Shown here: positions 11,458-23,171 of the stretch, piece after piece
Layout: the number at the start of each line of letters is the position of its first letter
How positions within the stretch are numbered: the stretch's first letter is position 1
Made by a program: the position numbers and the translations under genes
The notes under the pieces: model-generated
Database searches by the model: none
Seen by the model: the letters and a program-made list of their open reading frames with translations, nothing else
What the model was told of the DNA's origin: nothing
Origin: Enterobacter ludwigii
GTDB lineage: Bacteria > Pseudomonadota > Gammaproteobacteria > Enterobacterales > Enterobacteriaceae
Reading direction: 5' to 3'
DNA length: 64,000 nucleotides
NCBI RefSeq assembly: GCF_001750725.1
Contig: NZ_CP017279.1
Coordinates: forward strand, 4,216,001 to 4,280,000

Positions 11458-12093
11458 ATGTTTAAACGACTGTTAATGGTTGCCATGCTGGTCATTGCCC
11501 CTCTCACCGCGGCGCATGCTGCGGATCAGAGTAACCCGTACAAACTGATGGATGAGGCTGCGAAGAAGACCTTCGACCGGCTTAAAAACGAACAGCCGAA
11601 AATTCGTTCCAATCCTGATTATCTGCGCGACGTGGTTGATCAAGAGCTGCTGCCGTACGTGCAGATCAAATATGCGGGTGCGCTGGTTCTGGGCCGTTAT
11701 TACAAAGACGCGACCCCGGCGCAGCGCGACGCCTATTTTGCCGCGTTCCGTGAATACCTGAAACAGGCTTACGGTCAGGCACTGGCGATGTATCACGGTC
11801 AGACCTATCAGATTGCGCCAGAGCAGCCGCTGGGCGACGCGACTATCATTCCTATCCGCGTAACGATTATCGATCCTAACGGCCGTCCGCCAGTACGCCT
11901 GGACTTCCAGTGGCGTAAAAACAGCCAGACCGGTCACTGGCAGGCCTATGACATGATTGCGGAAGGGGTGAGCATGATCACCACTAAACAGAACGAGTGG
12001 AGTGACCTGCTGCGCACCAAAGGCATTGATGGCCTGACCGCACAGCTGCAGTCTATCTCGCGTCAGAAAATCTCTCTGGACGAGAAGAAGTAA
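11458..12093 (+). CDS. mlaC: Periplasmic phospholipid shuttle MlaC
   Basis: 211 residues, as in E. coli. It has a clear signal peptide ending AAHA-ADQ (about residue 21) and a Ttg2D/MlaC domain that carries phospholipid between the outer-membrane MlaA-porin complex and MlaFEDB. The stop overlaps the mlaB start by one base (TAATG). Confidence 0.97.
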   Translation: MFKRLLMVAMLVIAPLTAAHAADQSNPYKLMDEAAKKTFDRLKNEQPKIRSNPDYLRDVVDQELLPYVQIKYAGALVLGRYYKDATPAQRDAYFAAFREYLKQAYGQALAMYHGQTYQIAPEQPLGDATIIPIRVTIIDPNGRPPVRLDFQWRKNSQTGHWQAYDMIAEGVSMITTKQNEWSDLLRTKGIDGLTAQLQSISRQKISLDEKK

Positions 12094-12386
12094 TGTCGGA
12101 TCAACTGAGCTGGTCGCGTGAGGGTGAGACGTTGAAGCTGACGGGTGAACTCGACCAGGATCTGCTGAACCCGCTCTGGGACAAACGTTTTGAAGCGATG
12201 CAGGGCGTGACGGTTATCGATCTGAGCGGCATTTCACGGGTGGACACGGCAGGCGTCGCGCTGCTGGCCCATCTTGTTGCCGTGGGGAAAAAGCAGGGGA
12301 CAAGCGTTACGCTGCACGCGGCGAGCGATAATGTGGTCACCCTGGCCCAGCTCTATAATCTCCCTCAGGACGTACTGCCTCGTTAA
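12093..12386 (+). CDS. mlaB: STAS-domain subunit MlaB
   Basis: 97 residues, matching E. coli MlaB. It is a single STAS domain with the DLSGISRVDTAGVALL helix motif; Thr52 of the E. coli protein is needed for complex assembly. It binds MlaF in the cytoplasm and stabilises the transporter. It is the last gene of mlaFEDCB and is followed by an intrinsic terminator. Confidence 0.96.
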   Translation: MSDQLSWSREGETLKLTGELDQDLLNPLWDKRFEAMQGVTVIDLSGISRVDTAGVALLAHLVAVGKKQGTSVTLHAASDNVVTLAQLYNLPQDVLPR

Positions 12387-12408
12387 TATTTTCAGTGCGT
12401 TACTTCTG

Positions 12409-12441
12409 AAAGCCCTGACAGATTCATCGTCGGGGCTTTTT
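12409..12441 (+). terminator. Intrinsic terminator after mlaFEDCB
   Basis: The stem AAGCCCTGAC / GTCGGGGCTT with a short loop is followed by a run of five T. It lies 23 bases after the mlaB stop and before the separate ibaG-murA unit. Confidence 0.85.
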
Positions 12442-12512
12442 GCTTGTTTAAGACGACGCCACTTTGCTCTAAGATGTTGGGCTTGTTTTCACTATCAGAT
12501 GATTAAGAACCC

Positions 12513-14077
<1,565 letters not shown>

Positions 14078-14085
14078 TCGTTCCG

Positions 14086-14118
14086 GCAGCCCCCTGCCAG
14101 AAATGACCGGGGGGTTGC
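14086..14118 (+). terminator. Hairpin after murA
   Basis: GCAGCCCCC pairs with GGGGGTTGC (one G-T pair) just after the murA stop, between convergent murA and sfsB. The T-tract is poor, so termination strength is uncertain. Confidence 0.6.
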
Positions 14119-14138
14119 TGTTCCTGTCAAAAAAACCG

Positions 14139-14426
14139 CTATTCCTGCGGGTCTTTCTTCACTTTCCTCTGGCGGATCATGCGCGATCTGTCGATAAATT
14201 CATGGGTAATGGGATCGTGGTAACGCGAAGGCCAGATCACCCACGGATGCGTATCCAGCGCCGTCGCAATGATCAATTCTCCCTTCGGCCAGGGGCGCGT
14301 CAGGGCATTTGCCAGGGTTGAAGAACTCAGGCCATGGCGGCGAGATTCCGCAGCCAGTGATGTGCCTTTTTTGCGCAGTGCCGCAATGATATCTGCTGTG
14401 TGCCAGTCGATAAATTTCGTATCCAT
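14139..14426 (-). CDS. sfsB: Ner-like transcriptional regulator SfsB
   Basis: 95 residues, similar to E. coli SfsB/Nlp (92). It is a small helix-turn-helix protein of the phage Ner family (DWHTADIIAALRKKGTSLA, then ESRRHGLSSSTLANAL as the recognition region). E. coli SfsB affects maltose gene expression; the direct targets are poorly known. It lies downstream of ispB on the same strand with a 231-base gap that contains a hairpin but no other gene. Confidence 0.92.
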   Translation of the reverse strand: MDTKFIDWHTADIIAALRKKGTSLAAESRRHGLSSSTLANALTRPWPKGELIIATALDTHPWVIWPSRYHDPITHEFIDRSRMIRQRKVKKDPQE

Positions 14427-14622
14427 AACGCTGTCCTTAAGTTCGGATTCACTTACGCCATTTCGTCTGAAACGACTGGCCTTACTATACCCATTTCAAT
14501 TTCTTGTTCTAAAAAGTTCGCGTTACTGGTAGGGATATTCAGAATAAGGCATAGCTTTATTCATGCGGTCTGTAAACCGGTGCGTTTACGTGAAAGAGGA
14601 ATATACAGGTGTGTACTGGAAT

Positions 14623-14645
14623 CTCCCCGCGAGGGCCGCGGGGAG
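14623..14645 (-). terminator. GC-rich hairpin after ispB
   Basis: A perfect 9-bp inverted repeat CTCCCCGCG / CGCGGGGAG with a 5-base loop lies 12 bases after the ispB stop on the minus strand. No U-run follows, so it may be a weak terminator or a 3'-end stabilising hairpin. Confidence 0.5.
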
Positions 14646-14657
14646 GGGAGAGCAGGA

Positions 14658-15629
14658 TTAACGGTCGCGCTGAACGGCGATATGGGCAAGACCAATAAGC
14701 GCATCGCGCCATGGGCTGTCCGGGATGACCTGAAGTGCAGCGATGGCTTTATCCGCCTCTTCTTCGGCACGCTGACGCGTCCAGTCCAGCGATCCGCAAA
14801 CGGCCATTGTTTCCAGCACGGGTTCCAGAAGATGACGACCATTTCCCTGCTCGATCGCTTCACGGATCATTTTCGCCTGGTCGGCTGACCCGTTGCGCAT
14901 CGCATGGAGTAGCGGCAGCGTCGGTTTGCCTTCGTTCAGGTCATCACCCACGTTTTTGCCGAGCGTTTCGCCGTCTGCACTGTAATCCAGCAAATCATCA
15001 ATCAGCTGGAATGCGGTACCCAGATAACGGCCATAGTCCTGCAGCCCTTTTTCCTGGGCTTCGCTACAGCCAGCCAGAATGCCGGAACACTGTGCAGCCG
15101 CTTCAAACAGGCGCGCAGTTTTGCTGTAAATCACGCGCATGTAGTTTTCTTCGGTGATGTCAGGGTCGTTGACGTTCATCAGCTGAAGCACTTCGCCTTC
15201 AGCAATCACGTTAACGGCTTCAGACATGACCTCCAGCACTTTCAGCGAACCCAGGCTGGTCATCATCTGGAAGGCACGGGTATAGATAAAATCCCCCACC
15301 AGGACGCTGGCAGCATTGCCAAAGGCGGCGTTGGCGGTGGCTTTACCCCGGCGCATGTCTGATTCATCCACAACATCATCATGAAGAAGCGTCGCAGTGT
15401 GAATAAATTCGATCAGTGCCGCGATCGTGACGTGAGCATTTCCCTGATAGCCGACGGCTCGGGCAGCCAGGATGGCAATCATCGGGCGAATGCGTTTACC
15501 GCCGCCGCTGACGATGTAATAGCCCAACTGATTGATCAGCTGAACGTCAGAATTGAGTTGCTCCAGGATTGCTGCATTCACACCCGCCATATCTTGCGCG
15601 GTTAACTCGTTGATTTTTTCTAAATTCAT
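14658..15629 (-). CDS. ispB: Octaprenyl diphosphate synthase
   Basis: 323 residues from the ATG at 15629, matching E. coli IspB. Both aspartate-rich motifs of trans-prenyltransferases are visible: LLHDDVVDESD and QLIDDLLDYSAD. It makes the C40 side chain of ubiquinone and menaquinone. It diverges from rplU; the shared 256-base upstream region carries a strong rplU promoter. Confidence 0.97.
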   Translation of the reverse strand: MNLEKINELTAQDMAGVNAAILEQLNSDVQLINQLGYYIVSGGGKRIRPMIAILAARAVGYQGNAHVTIAALIEFIHTATLLHDDVVDESDMRRGKATANAAFGNAASVLVGDFIYTRAFQMMTSLGSLKVLEVMSEAVNVIAEGEVLQLMNVNDPDITEENYMRVIYSKTARLFEAAAQCSGILAGCSEAQEKGLQDYGRYLGTAFQLIDDLLDYSADGETLGKNVGDDLNEGKPTLPLLHAMRNGSADQAKMIREAIEQGNGRHLLEPVLETMAVCGSLDWTRQRAEEEADKAIAALQVIPDSPWRDALIGLAHIAVQRDR

Positions 15630-15786
15630 CGCAAAAGCCGGGCTTTTTATCCTGTTTATCCCATCTTCAATGGGGTAACGAAGGGTTAGGTTTATCAATA
15701 GTAGTGCTGATTGTACTGAAAAAACGGCTCAGATAAACGTTACCTTACGCGTTGTGTTTTTTTTCTTCATGTATTGATGGTAGCAC

Positions 15787-15815
15787 TTGTCAAAGGCTCG
15801 CGTTTTGCGTAATAT
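15787..15815 (+). promoter_or_regulatory. Predicted sigma-70 promoter of rplU-rpmA
   Basis: TTGTCA (15787-15792), a 17-base spacer and TAATAT (15810-15815) form a near-consensus promoter about 70 bases before the rplU start, fitting a highly expressed ribosomal protein operon. Predicted from sequence only. Confidence 0.75.
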
Positions 15816-15831
15816 TCGCGCCCTATTGTGA

Positions 15832-16197
<366 letters not shown>

Positions 16198-16216
16198 GAC
16201 CTGAGGAGAGATTTAA

Positions 16217-16474
<258 letters not shown>

Positions 16475-16500
16475 GGTTTTCTCGGTCCGGTAACGGATTA

Positions 16501-16529
16501 AAGCCCCGCAACCTGTTGCGGGGCTTTTT
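16501..16529 (+). terminator. Intrinsic terminator after rpmA
   Basis: AAGCCCCGCAA / TTGCGGGGCTT with a CCTG loop and a following T-run, 26 bases after rpmA. Probably partial, since yhbE-obgE lie downstream on the same strand. Confidence 0.88.
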
Positions 16530-16570
16530 ACATTGGAAACCCGGTAATTTTTTCTGTAGGGAAAACGGGC

Positions 16571-17536
16571 ATGAAGCAGCAGGCCGGCATTGGTATTCTT
16601 TTGGCGCTCACGACCGCAATGTGCTGGGGTGCGCTGCCAATTGCAATGAAGCAGGTACTGGAAGTGATGGAGCCGCCAACGGTGGTATTTTATCGCTTTC
16701 TGATGGCAAGTATCGGCCTTGGGGCCATCCTCGCGATCAAAGGTAAGCTTCCGCCGTTGCGTATCTTCCGTAAACCGCGCTGGCTGGTGTTGCTGGCTAT
16801 CGCGACGGGTGGCTTGTTCGGTAACTTCATACTGTTCAGTTCTTCCCTGCAGTATCTTAGCCCCACGGCGTCGCAGGTGATTGGTCAGCTTTCACCGGTC
16901 GGCATGATGGTCGCCAGCGTCTTTATCCTCAAGGAGAAGATGCGTGGCACGCAAATTATCGGGGCGAGCATGTTGCTCTGTGGTCTGGTGATGTTCTTCA
17001 ACACCAGTCTGATAGAGATTTTTACCCGACTGACGGATTACACCTGGGGTGTGATCTTCGGAGTGGGAGCAGCAACGGTTTGGGTGAGTTATGGCGTCGC
17101 GCAAAAGGTGTTATTGCGTCGTTTGGCCTCACAGCAGATCCTCTTTTTGCTGTACACTTTGTGTACAATAGCATTATTGCCGTTAGCAAAACCGGGTGTG
17201 ATTACCCAGCTTAGCGACTGGCAACTGGCGTGCCTCATTTTTTGTGGGCTGAACACGCTGGTCGGTTATGGCGCGCTGGCCGAAGCGATGGCGCGCTGGC
17301 AGGCAGCACAGGTGAGCGCACTCATTACGCTTACCCCGCTGTTTACGCTGTTATTTTCAGATTTGTTATCAATGGCCTGGCCCGATGTCTTCGTCAGACC
17401 GATGCTCAACATGTTGGGCTATCTCGGTGCGTTTGTCGTGGTTGCGGGCGCGATGTATTCCGCCATTGGTCATCGTCTTTGGGGGCGTTGGCGCAAAAAT
17501 GAAGCGGTCGTAGTAGTCCCCCGCTCAGGCGAATGA
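16571..17536 (+). CDS. yhbE: EamA-family (DMT) inner membrane transporter YhbE
   Basis: 321 residues, as in E. coli YhbE. It has ten predicted membrane helices arranged as two EamA repeats; the first begins GIGILLALTTAMCWGALPIA. This drug/metabolite transporter superfamily usually exports amino acids or other metabolites, but the substrate of YhbE is not known. It ends 15 bases before obgE. Confidence 0.92.
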   Translation: MKQQAGIGILLALTTAMCWGALPIAMKQVLEVMEPPTVVFYRFLMASIGLGAILAIKGKLPPLRIFRKPRWLVLLAIATGGLFGNFILFSSSLQYLSPTASQVIGQLSPVGMMVASVFILKEKMRGTQIIGASMLLCGLVMFFNTSLIEIFTRLTDYTWGVIFGVGAATVWVSYGVAQKVLLRRLASQQILFLLYTLCTIALLPLAKPGVITQLSDWQLACLIFCGLNTLVGYGALAEAMARWQAAQVSALITLTPLFTLLFSDLLSMAWPDVFVRPMLNMLGYLGAFVVVAGAMYSAIGHRLWGRWRKNEAVVVVPRSGE

Positions 17537-18724
<1,188 letters not shown>

Positions 18725-18733
18725 TCGCAGTTT

Positions 18734-18758
18734 AAAGCCCCCGGAAGGGGGCTTTTTT
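18734..18758. terminator. Bidirectional terminator between obgE and the sensor kinase gene
   Basis: GCCCCC / GGGGGC with a GGAA loop, flanked by AAA and TTTTTT. It directly follows obgE and touches the stop codon of the convergent kinase gene. Confidence 0.88.
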
Positions 18759-19800
18759 ATTGCAGGCTGGACGGCAACCAGCAGCTGGCGATTAAGCCGC
18801 CCTCAGCACCATTCTCCAGCGTCAGCTTGCCGTGGTGGAGCTGCACGATACGTTGCACAATGCTCAGCCCCAGGCCGCTGCCACCGTAGCGCTGGTCAAG
18901 ACGACGGAACGGTTCAGTAATCAACTGGCGGTGCGCTTCATCTATCCCCGGCCCCTGATCGATAACGCTGACCTGTGTCCCCCCGTCAACGTCGGCCAGA
19001 GTCACGCGAATCGTTGTGCCTGACGGACTGTAGCGCCCGGCGTTCTCAAGCAGATTGCGCAGCATCAAACGCAGAAGTACCGCATCACCCTGCACCGTGA
19101 GCGGACTTTTGTCCGGCCATATCACCGTATGCTCTTTGGCTTCATGCCCAAGACCGAGCGGCATGATGATATCGTCTGTCCAGTTGACGGTTTCATAGTG
19201 ACCGCTCGCCATCGCCTGTCCGGCACGGGACAACATCAGCAGTTGCTCAACCGTGTGCATCAGCTGATCGATACGGGTAATTAACGTCGTGGCCTGTGGA
19301 GAGCCGGACTGCGCCATCAGTTCCAGATGCAGTCTGATCCCCGCAAGCGGCGTTCGCAGCTCGTGAGCGGCGTCCGCGGTGAAGAGACGTTCCTGTTGAA
19401 TGGTGTGATCCAAACGGGCGAGGAGCTGGTTGAGCGAGGTTGTGACGGCACCAATTTCTTCCATGTCGGAATAGACAGGGAGTGGGGTTAAGTTATCCGC
19501 CGAGCGGTTCGCCAGGCTGACGCGCAGTTGATTCAGCGGCCGGGTTATCCAGGTGACCGCCCAGAATGAGAAGCACAGCGTAAAACCGACCATCACCAGA
19601 GAGGGAACCAGCAGCGAGGCAATCGCTTCACGGATCTCTTTCTCGACATGATTATTGCGCGATTTCGCCGAGAGCGTTTCGTTGACCAGAAAACCAATCT
19701 GTTCACGGCTTTCATGCCAGAGCCAGATCACGCTTATCAGCTGGAAAAATAACAGAATGACCGCCAGCAGAACCATTAATCGCCGACGCATGCTGTTCAT
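18757..19800 (-). CDS. BasS/PmrB-like sensor histidine kinase
   Basis: 347 residues. TM1 (about 8-28), a short periplasmic loop (about 29-64), TM2 (about 65-85), HAMP, a dimerisation domain with the phospho-acceptor His146 in ADAAHELRTPLAG, and an ATPase domain with NLLENAGRYS, DQGPGID and GSGLGLSIV. The loop carries EIRE (residues 55-58), an ExxE motif like those that bind iron in PmrB, next to HVEKEIREAIASLLVP, which resembles E. coli BasS. The protein is clearly different from the BasS encoded next to eptA in E. coli, so I leave the symbol empty. It overlaps its response regulator by 4 bases. Confidence 0.85.
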   Translation of the reverse strand: MNSMRRRLMVLLAVILLFFQLISVIWLWHESREQIGFLVNETLSAKSRNNHVEKEIREAIASLLVPSLVMVGFTLCFSFWAVTWITRPLNQLRVSLANRSADNLTPLPVYSDMEEIGAVTTSLNQLLARLDHTIQQERLFTADAAHELRTPLAGIRLHLELMAQSGSPQATTLITRIDQLMHTVEQLLMLSRAGQAMASGHYETVNWTDDIIMPLGLGHEAKEHTVIWPDKSPLTVQGDAVLLRLMLRNLLENAGRYSPSGTTIRVTLADVDGGTQVSVIDQGPGIDEAHRQLITEPFRRLDQRYGGSGLGLSIVQRIVQLHHGKLTLENGAEGGLIASCWLPSSLQ

Positions 19801-20459
19801 TTCTGGCTCTCCAGACGATAGCCTACGCCACGGACAGTTTTAATCCGGTCTTTACCCAGTTTGCGACGCAGATTGTGAATATGCACTTCGAGGGTATTTG
19901 AGCCCGGATCGTCCTGCCAGGAGTAAATATCCTGCTGCAGGGTTTCGCGGTGTACCGTTTGTCCGCTGCGCATAATCAGGCGCGTCAGCAGCGCGAACTC
20001 TTTAGGGGTTACTTCAACCGGCAGGGACTGGCACAGCACCTGCTGGGTTTGCAGATTCAGCGTAATATCGCCGTCGGTCAGTAAGTTATCGCTGTGTCCC
20101 TGATAACGACGAATCAACGCCCGTACCCGCGCCTGAAGCTCCGCAAGGGCAAACGGTTTCACCAGGTAATCATCAGCGCCAGAATCGAGGCCGTTGATAC
20201 GATCTTCAATGGCATCACGTGCCGTCAGGATCAATACTGGATTGGCGATACCCCGGCGGCGCCACTGGCTTAGCTGCGTAGCGCCGTCTTTATCCGGTAA
20301 GCCTAAATCGAGGATCACCAGACTGTATTCGCCGCTCTGGATCAGGGCATCCGCCTCAGCCGCCGTGGCGGCGCAGTCGAGGGCATATCCTTCATTGGCC
20401 AGCGCCAGAGCCAGCCCTTCCTGCAATAACAGATCGTCTTCAACTATGAGTAGTTTCAT
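19797..20459 (-). CDS. BasR/PmrA-like OmpR-family response regulator
   Basis: 220 residues. The receiver domain has the acidic pocket VEDD, the phospho-acceptor Asp51 (VILDLGLPDKDG) and the conserved Lys in VKPF; a winged-helix DNA-binding domain follows (TPKEFALLTRLI, NTLEVHIHNLRRKLG, IKTVRGVGYRL). It is closest in appearance to BasR/PmrA and QseB. It starts only 2 bases after the dacB stop, so it is probably co-transcribed with dacB and the kinase. Its targets are unknown; a role in envelope modification is inference from family and context. Confidence 0.87.
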   Translation of the reverse strand: MKLLIVEDDLLLQEGLALALANEGYALDCAATAAEADALIQSGEYSLVILDLGLPDKDGATQLSQWRRRGIANPVLILTARDAIEDRINGLDSGADDYLVKPFALAELQARVRALIRRYQGHSDNLLTDGDITLNLQTQQVLCQSLPVEVTPKEFALLTRLIMRSGQTVHRETLQQDIYSWQDDPGSNTLEVHIHNLRRKLGKDRIKTVRGVGYRLESQK

Positions 20460-20461
20460 CG

Positions 20462-21895
20462 CTAGTTATTCTGGTAGATGTCCTTATAAAGCCTGCTTTC
20501 GAAGCGAACCAGTGGAATACGACGATTACGCTGGTCGGTCGGTTCGACGGCATAGCCGGAAAGATACTGCACGAATGCCATGCGTTGCCCGCTGGCGGTA
20601 GTGATGAAGCCTGCAAGGTTATAAACCCCCTGCAGTGAACCTGTCTTGGCTGAAACTTTTCCATCCACCCCGGCCGCATGAAGGCCGGCACGGTACTGAA
20701 GCGAACCGTCATGCCCGGCAAGTGGCAGCATCGAAATAAAGTTTAGCTCAGTGTCATGTTGTGCAATGTACTGAAGTACTTGCATCATCGTTGCCGGGGA
20801 GATCAAATTATGCCGCGATAACCCGGAGCCATCGACGGCAATGGTGTTGCCAAGATCGATCCCCGCCTGTTGGCGCAGGATCTGACGTACGGCGTCGGAA
20901 CCCGCACGCCAGGTTCCTGGCACGCCGAAACGCGCGTGACCAATCATGCGGAACACCGTGTCAGCAATCATGTTGTCAGACTTTTTCAGCATAATCCGTA
21001 GCAAATCGTGCAGCGGCGCAGATTGTTTGCTGGCGATGACCGTACCGGATTGATTAACCTGCGTCTGGCGCAGCAGGGTACCGGAATAGGTTATTCCCGC
21101 CTGCTTCAGTTCATCCTTGAGAATGGCACCCGCATAGCTTGCGCCATCCTGTATCGCAAAGGCCAGCGGCAATGGGTCGGCGCGCTGTGTCAGGCACCCG
21201 GTCAGCGTGAAGCGGTTAAGATCGCCTGGCACCACGTCCAGCTCGCAATACTGCGCATCCGGGGAGCCTTTTGCGAGGGTACGAACCTGGCTGAACATCG
21301 TCACCGGGTAGTAAGACGCCACGCGAATAAACGCTAAGTCATCCGGTTTTGGCGCGCTGTAAAGTGAAATGGAGAAGCAGTTACGATCCACAATCGCGGC
21401 GGCTGGCGGAGCGCTAAAGCACTGCGTCATGTCGTTCCACGGCCATCCTGGCGCTTTATCGTGGCTGGCAAAAATAGAGGTGTCGATTAACACATTGCCA
21501 TCAATCTTCTGCACGCCAGATTTTTTCAGCGACGCGACCATGTTGCGGATATCCTGGCGTTTAAACGTAGGATCTCCCCCGAAACGAGCGATAAGATCGC
21601 CTTTCAGTTCGCCACCCTCGATGTTGCCTTTGGTCTCGAGCGTGGTGGTAAAACGGAAGTCAGGTCCAAGCTGAAGCAGGGCGGCGAGTGCGGTGATCAC
21701 CTTCTGGGTACTGGCAGGCAGCGCCATCTGTTGACTGTGATAGTCAATCTCTGGCGACTGCGCCCCGACCTTCTGCACCATCAAGGCAAGGTTGGCACCT
21801 GCGGGGAGCTGATTAATGTACTCATCAACATTCGCGGCCTGAACGCTGAACGCTATACTGGTAGTCAATCCGATGATAAATCTGGAAAATCGCAT
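20462..21895 (-). CDS. dacB: D-alanyl-D-alanine carboxypeptidase/endopeptidase PBP4
   Basis: 477 residues, the E. coli DacB length. It has a signal peptide (ends near VQA-ANV, residue 20), then the S13-family penicillin-binding fold with Ser62-x-x-Lys65 (ASTQK), Ser306-Asp-Asn308 (KKSDNM) and Lys417-Thr-Gly419 (SAKTGS). It trims and cleaves peptidoglycan cross-links in the periplasm; in some enterobacteria loss of DacB induces AmpC. Here it heads an operon with a two-component system, an arrangement absent from E. coli K-12. Confidence 0.97.
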   Translation of the reverse strand: MRFSRFIIGLTTSIAFSVQAANVDEYINQLPAGANLALMVQKVGAQSPEIDYHSQQMALPASTQKVITALAALLQLGPDFRFTTTLETKGNIEGGELKGDLIARFGGDPTFKRQDIRNMVASLKKSGVQKIDGNVLIDTSIFASHDKAPGWPWNDMTQCFSAPPAAAIVDRNCFSISLYSAPKPDDLAFIRVASYYPVTMFSQVRTLAKGSPDAQYCELDVVPGDLNRFTLTGCLTQRADPLPLAFAIQDGASYAGAILKDELKQAGITYSGTLLRQTQVNQSGTVIASKQSAPLHDLLRIMLKKSDNMIADTVFRMIGHARFGVPGTWRAGSDAVRQILRQQAGIDLGNTIAVDGSGLSRHNLISPATMMQVLQYIAQHDTELNFISMLPLAGHDGSLQYRAGLHAAGVDGKVSAKTGSLQGVYNLAGFITTASGQRMAFVQYLSGYAVEPTDQRNRRIPLVRFESRLYKDIYQNN

Positions 21896-21972
21896 AATCT
21901 CGCGCTAACAACCCGAAAACAAACCGTCATACTACGGTGCATAGCACTGCAAAGTAAACGATGACCCATAGT

Positions 21973-21999
21973 GAACTTCGCGGTAAAATGCGTATCAAA
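21973..21999 (+). promoter_or_regulatory. Predicted sigma-E promoter upstream of greA
   Basis: GAACTT (21973-21978), a 16-base spacer and TCAAA (21995-21999) fit the sigma-E consensus (GGAACTT / TCAAA). E. coli greA is known to have a sigma-E promoter, which supports the reading. Confidence 0.6.
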
Positions 22000-22014
22000 T
22001 TGAAAATTGTTGCT

Positions 22015-22050
22015 GACCTGGGGCTTCGCTCCCGGGTCGGTTTTCTTTTT
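22015..22050 (+). ncRNA. graL: greA leader attenuator (GraL-like RNA 3' end)
   Basis: GACC-GGG pairs with CCC-GGTC around a GCTTCGCT loop, followed by TTTTCTTTTT. It is a terminator inside the greA 5' leader, 73 bases before the start codon. E. coli greA has the same layout, producing the short RNA array GraL. Only the terminator end is supported here; the 5' end of the RNA is not defined. Confidence 0.65.
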
Positions 22051-22122
22051 GCTTCTGGCCCGCTCATGGGGGCCGGGGCAGGGAACACTGCTCCCAACAG
22101 GAATGTTTAAGAGGTATAACAA

Positions 22123-22599
22123 ATGCAAGCTATTCCGATGACCTTACGTGGTGCCGAAAAACTGCGCGAAGAGCTGGATTTTCTGAAATCCGTTCGTCGC
22201 CCTGAAATCATCGCCGCTATCGCGGATGCGCGTGAGCATGGCGACCTGAAAGAGAATGCTGAATACCACGCGGCGCGTGAGCAGCAGGGCTTCTGTGAAG
22301 GGCGTATTAAAGATATCGAAGCAAAACTGTCCAATGCGCAGGTTATCGATATCACCAAAATGCCTAACAATGGCCGCGTCATTTTTGGTTCAACCGTTAC
22401 CGTGCTGAACCTGGACAATGACGAAGAGCAGACTTATCGCATCGTGGGTGATGATGAAGCGGACTTTAAACAGAATCTGATTTCGGTGAACTCCCCGATT
22501 GCTCGCGGCCTGATTGGCAAAGAGCAGGATGATGTTGTCACTATCCGCACCCCGGGTGGTGAAGTGGAATACGAAATTATTAAGGTTGAATACCTGTAA
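22123..22599 (+). CDS. greA: Transcript cleavage factor GreA
   Basis: 158 residues, as in E. coli. The N-terminal coiled coil carries the tip acidic residues ([20 protein letters not shown]), which enter the RNA polymerase secondary channel to stimulate cleavage of backtracked RNA; the C-terminal FKBP-like domain binds polymerase. The gene has a 5' leader with an internal terminator and divergent dacB upstream. Confidence 0.98.
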   Translation: MQAIPMTLRGAEKLREELDFLKSVRRPEIIAAIADAREHGDLKENAEYHAAREQQGFCEGRIKDIEAKLSNAQVIDITKMPNNGRVIFGSTVTVLNLDNDEEQTYRIVGDDEADFKQNLISVNSPIARGLIGKEQDDVVTIRTPGGEVEYEIIKVEYL

Positions 22600-22641
22600 T
22601 TCGCATCTCGACTAAGATGTTGATACATTGTAAAGAAAAGA

Positions 22642-22664
22642 AAAAGGCCGCATAGCGGCCTTTT
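22642..22664. terminator. Bidirectional terminator between greA and yhbY
   Basis: AAAAGGCCG / CGGCCTTTT with a 5-base loop, flanked by A-rich and T-rich sequence, lies between convergent greA and yhbY. Confidence 0.85.
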
Positions 22665-22750
22665 ATCAACTCAAGGAGCGTGGCATTTTGCTCACCTGCT
22701 GACAGAAATCCCTCGTTTTACACAGAAAATGTGTTCGATTCAGGATATCC

Positions 22751-23044
22751 TTAGCGTGGCAGCGAGATTTTACGCTCTTTAGATGGGCGATAGAGCACCA
22801 GCGTTTTACCGATGACCTGTACATTACAGGCACCCGTTTCACGCACGATGGCTTCCACGATCAGGTTTTTAGTGTCTCGGTCTTCAGAGGCGATTTTCAC
22901 CTTGATCAGCTCGTGGTGTTCCAGCGCTTGTTCAATCTCGGCAAGCACCCCTTCGGTCAAACCATTGTTGCCAAGCATGACTACAGGCTTGAGCGGATGT
23001 GCCAGACCTTTAAGGTGCTGTTTTTGTTTAGTACTCAGATTCAT
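22751..23044 (-). CDS. yhbY: CRM-domain RNA-binding protein YhbY
   Basis: 97 residues from the ATG at 23044, matching E. coli YhbY; an extension to 23083 adds 13 non-family residues. The CRM domain contains the GNNGLTEGVL loop and basic surface. It associates with pre-50S ribosomal particles. It diverges from rlmE. Confidence 0.95.
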   Translation of the reverse strand: MNLSTKQKQHLKGLAHPLKPVVMLGNNGLTEGVLAEIEQALEHHELIKVKIASEDRDTKNLIVEAIVRETGACNVQVIGKTLVLYRPSKERKISLPR

Positions 23045-23068
23045 CGTATATTTTTGCTTACGTTGGGA

Positions 23069-23096
23069 TTGAAAACGGTTCATTCTACCGCCATCT
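23069..23096 (+). promoter_or_regulatory. Predicted sigma-32 heat-shock promoter of rlmE-ftsH
   Basis: TTGAAA (23069-23074), a 14-base spacer and CGCCATCT (23089-23096) fit the sigma-32 consensus (CTTGAAA / CCCCATNT) with one mismatch in the -10 core. E. coli rlmE-ftsH is a known heat-shock operon. Confidence 0.6.
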
Positions 23097-23171
23097 CCCT
23101 TATATCGCCAAATAGCTGCGTAGAAATTTACGTCACAGGCAAGTAACGATGAACCAGGACGGAAATGTTAA

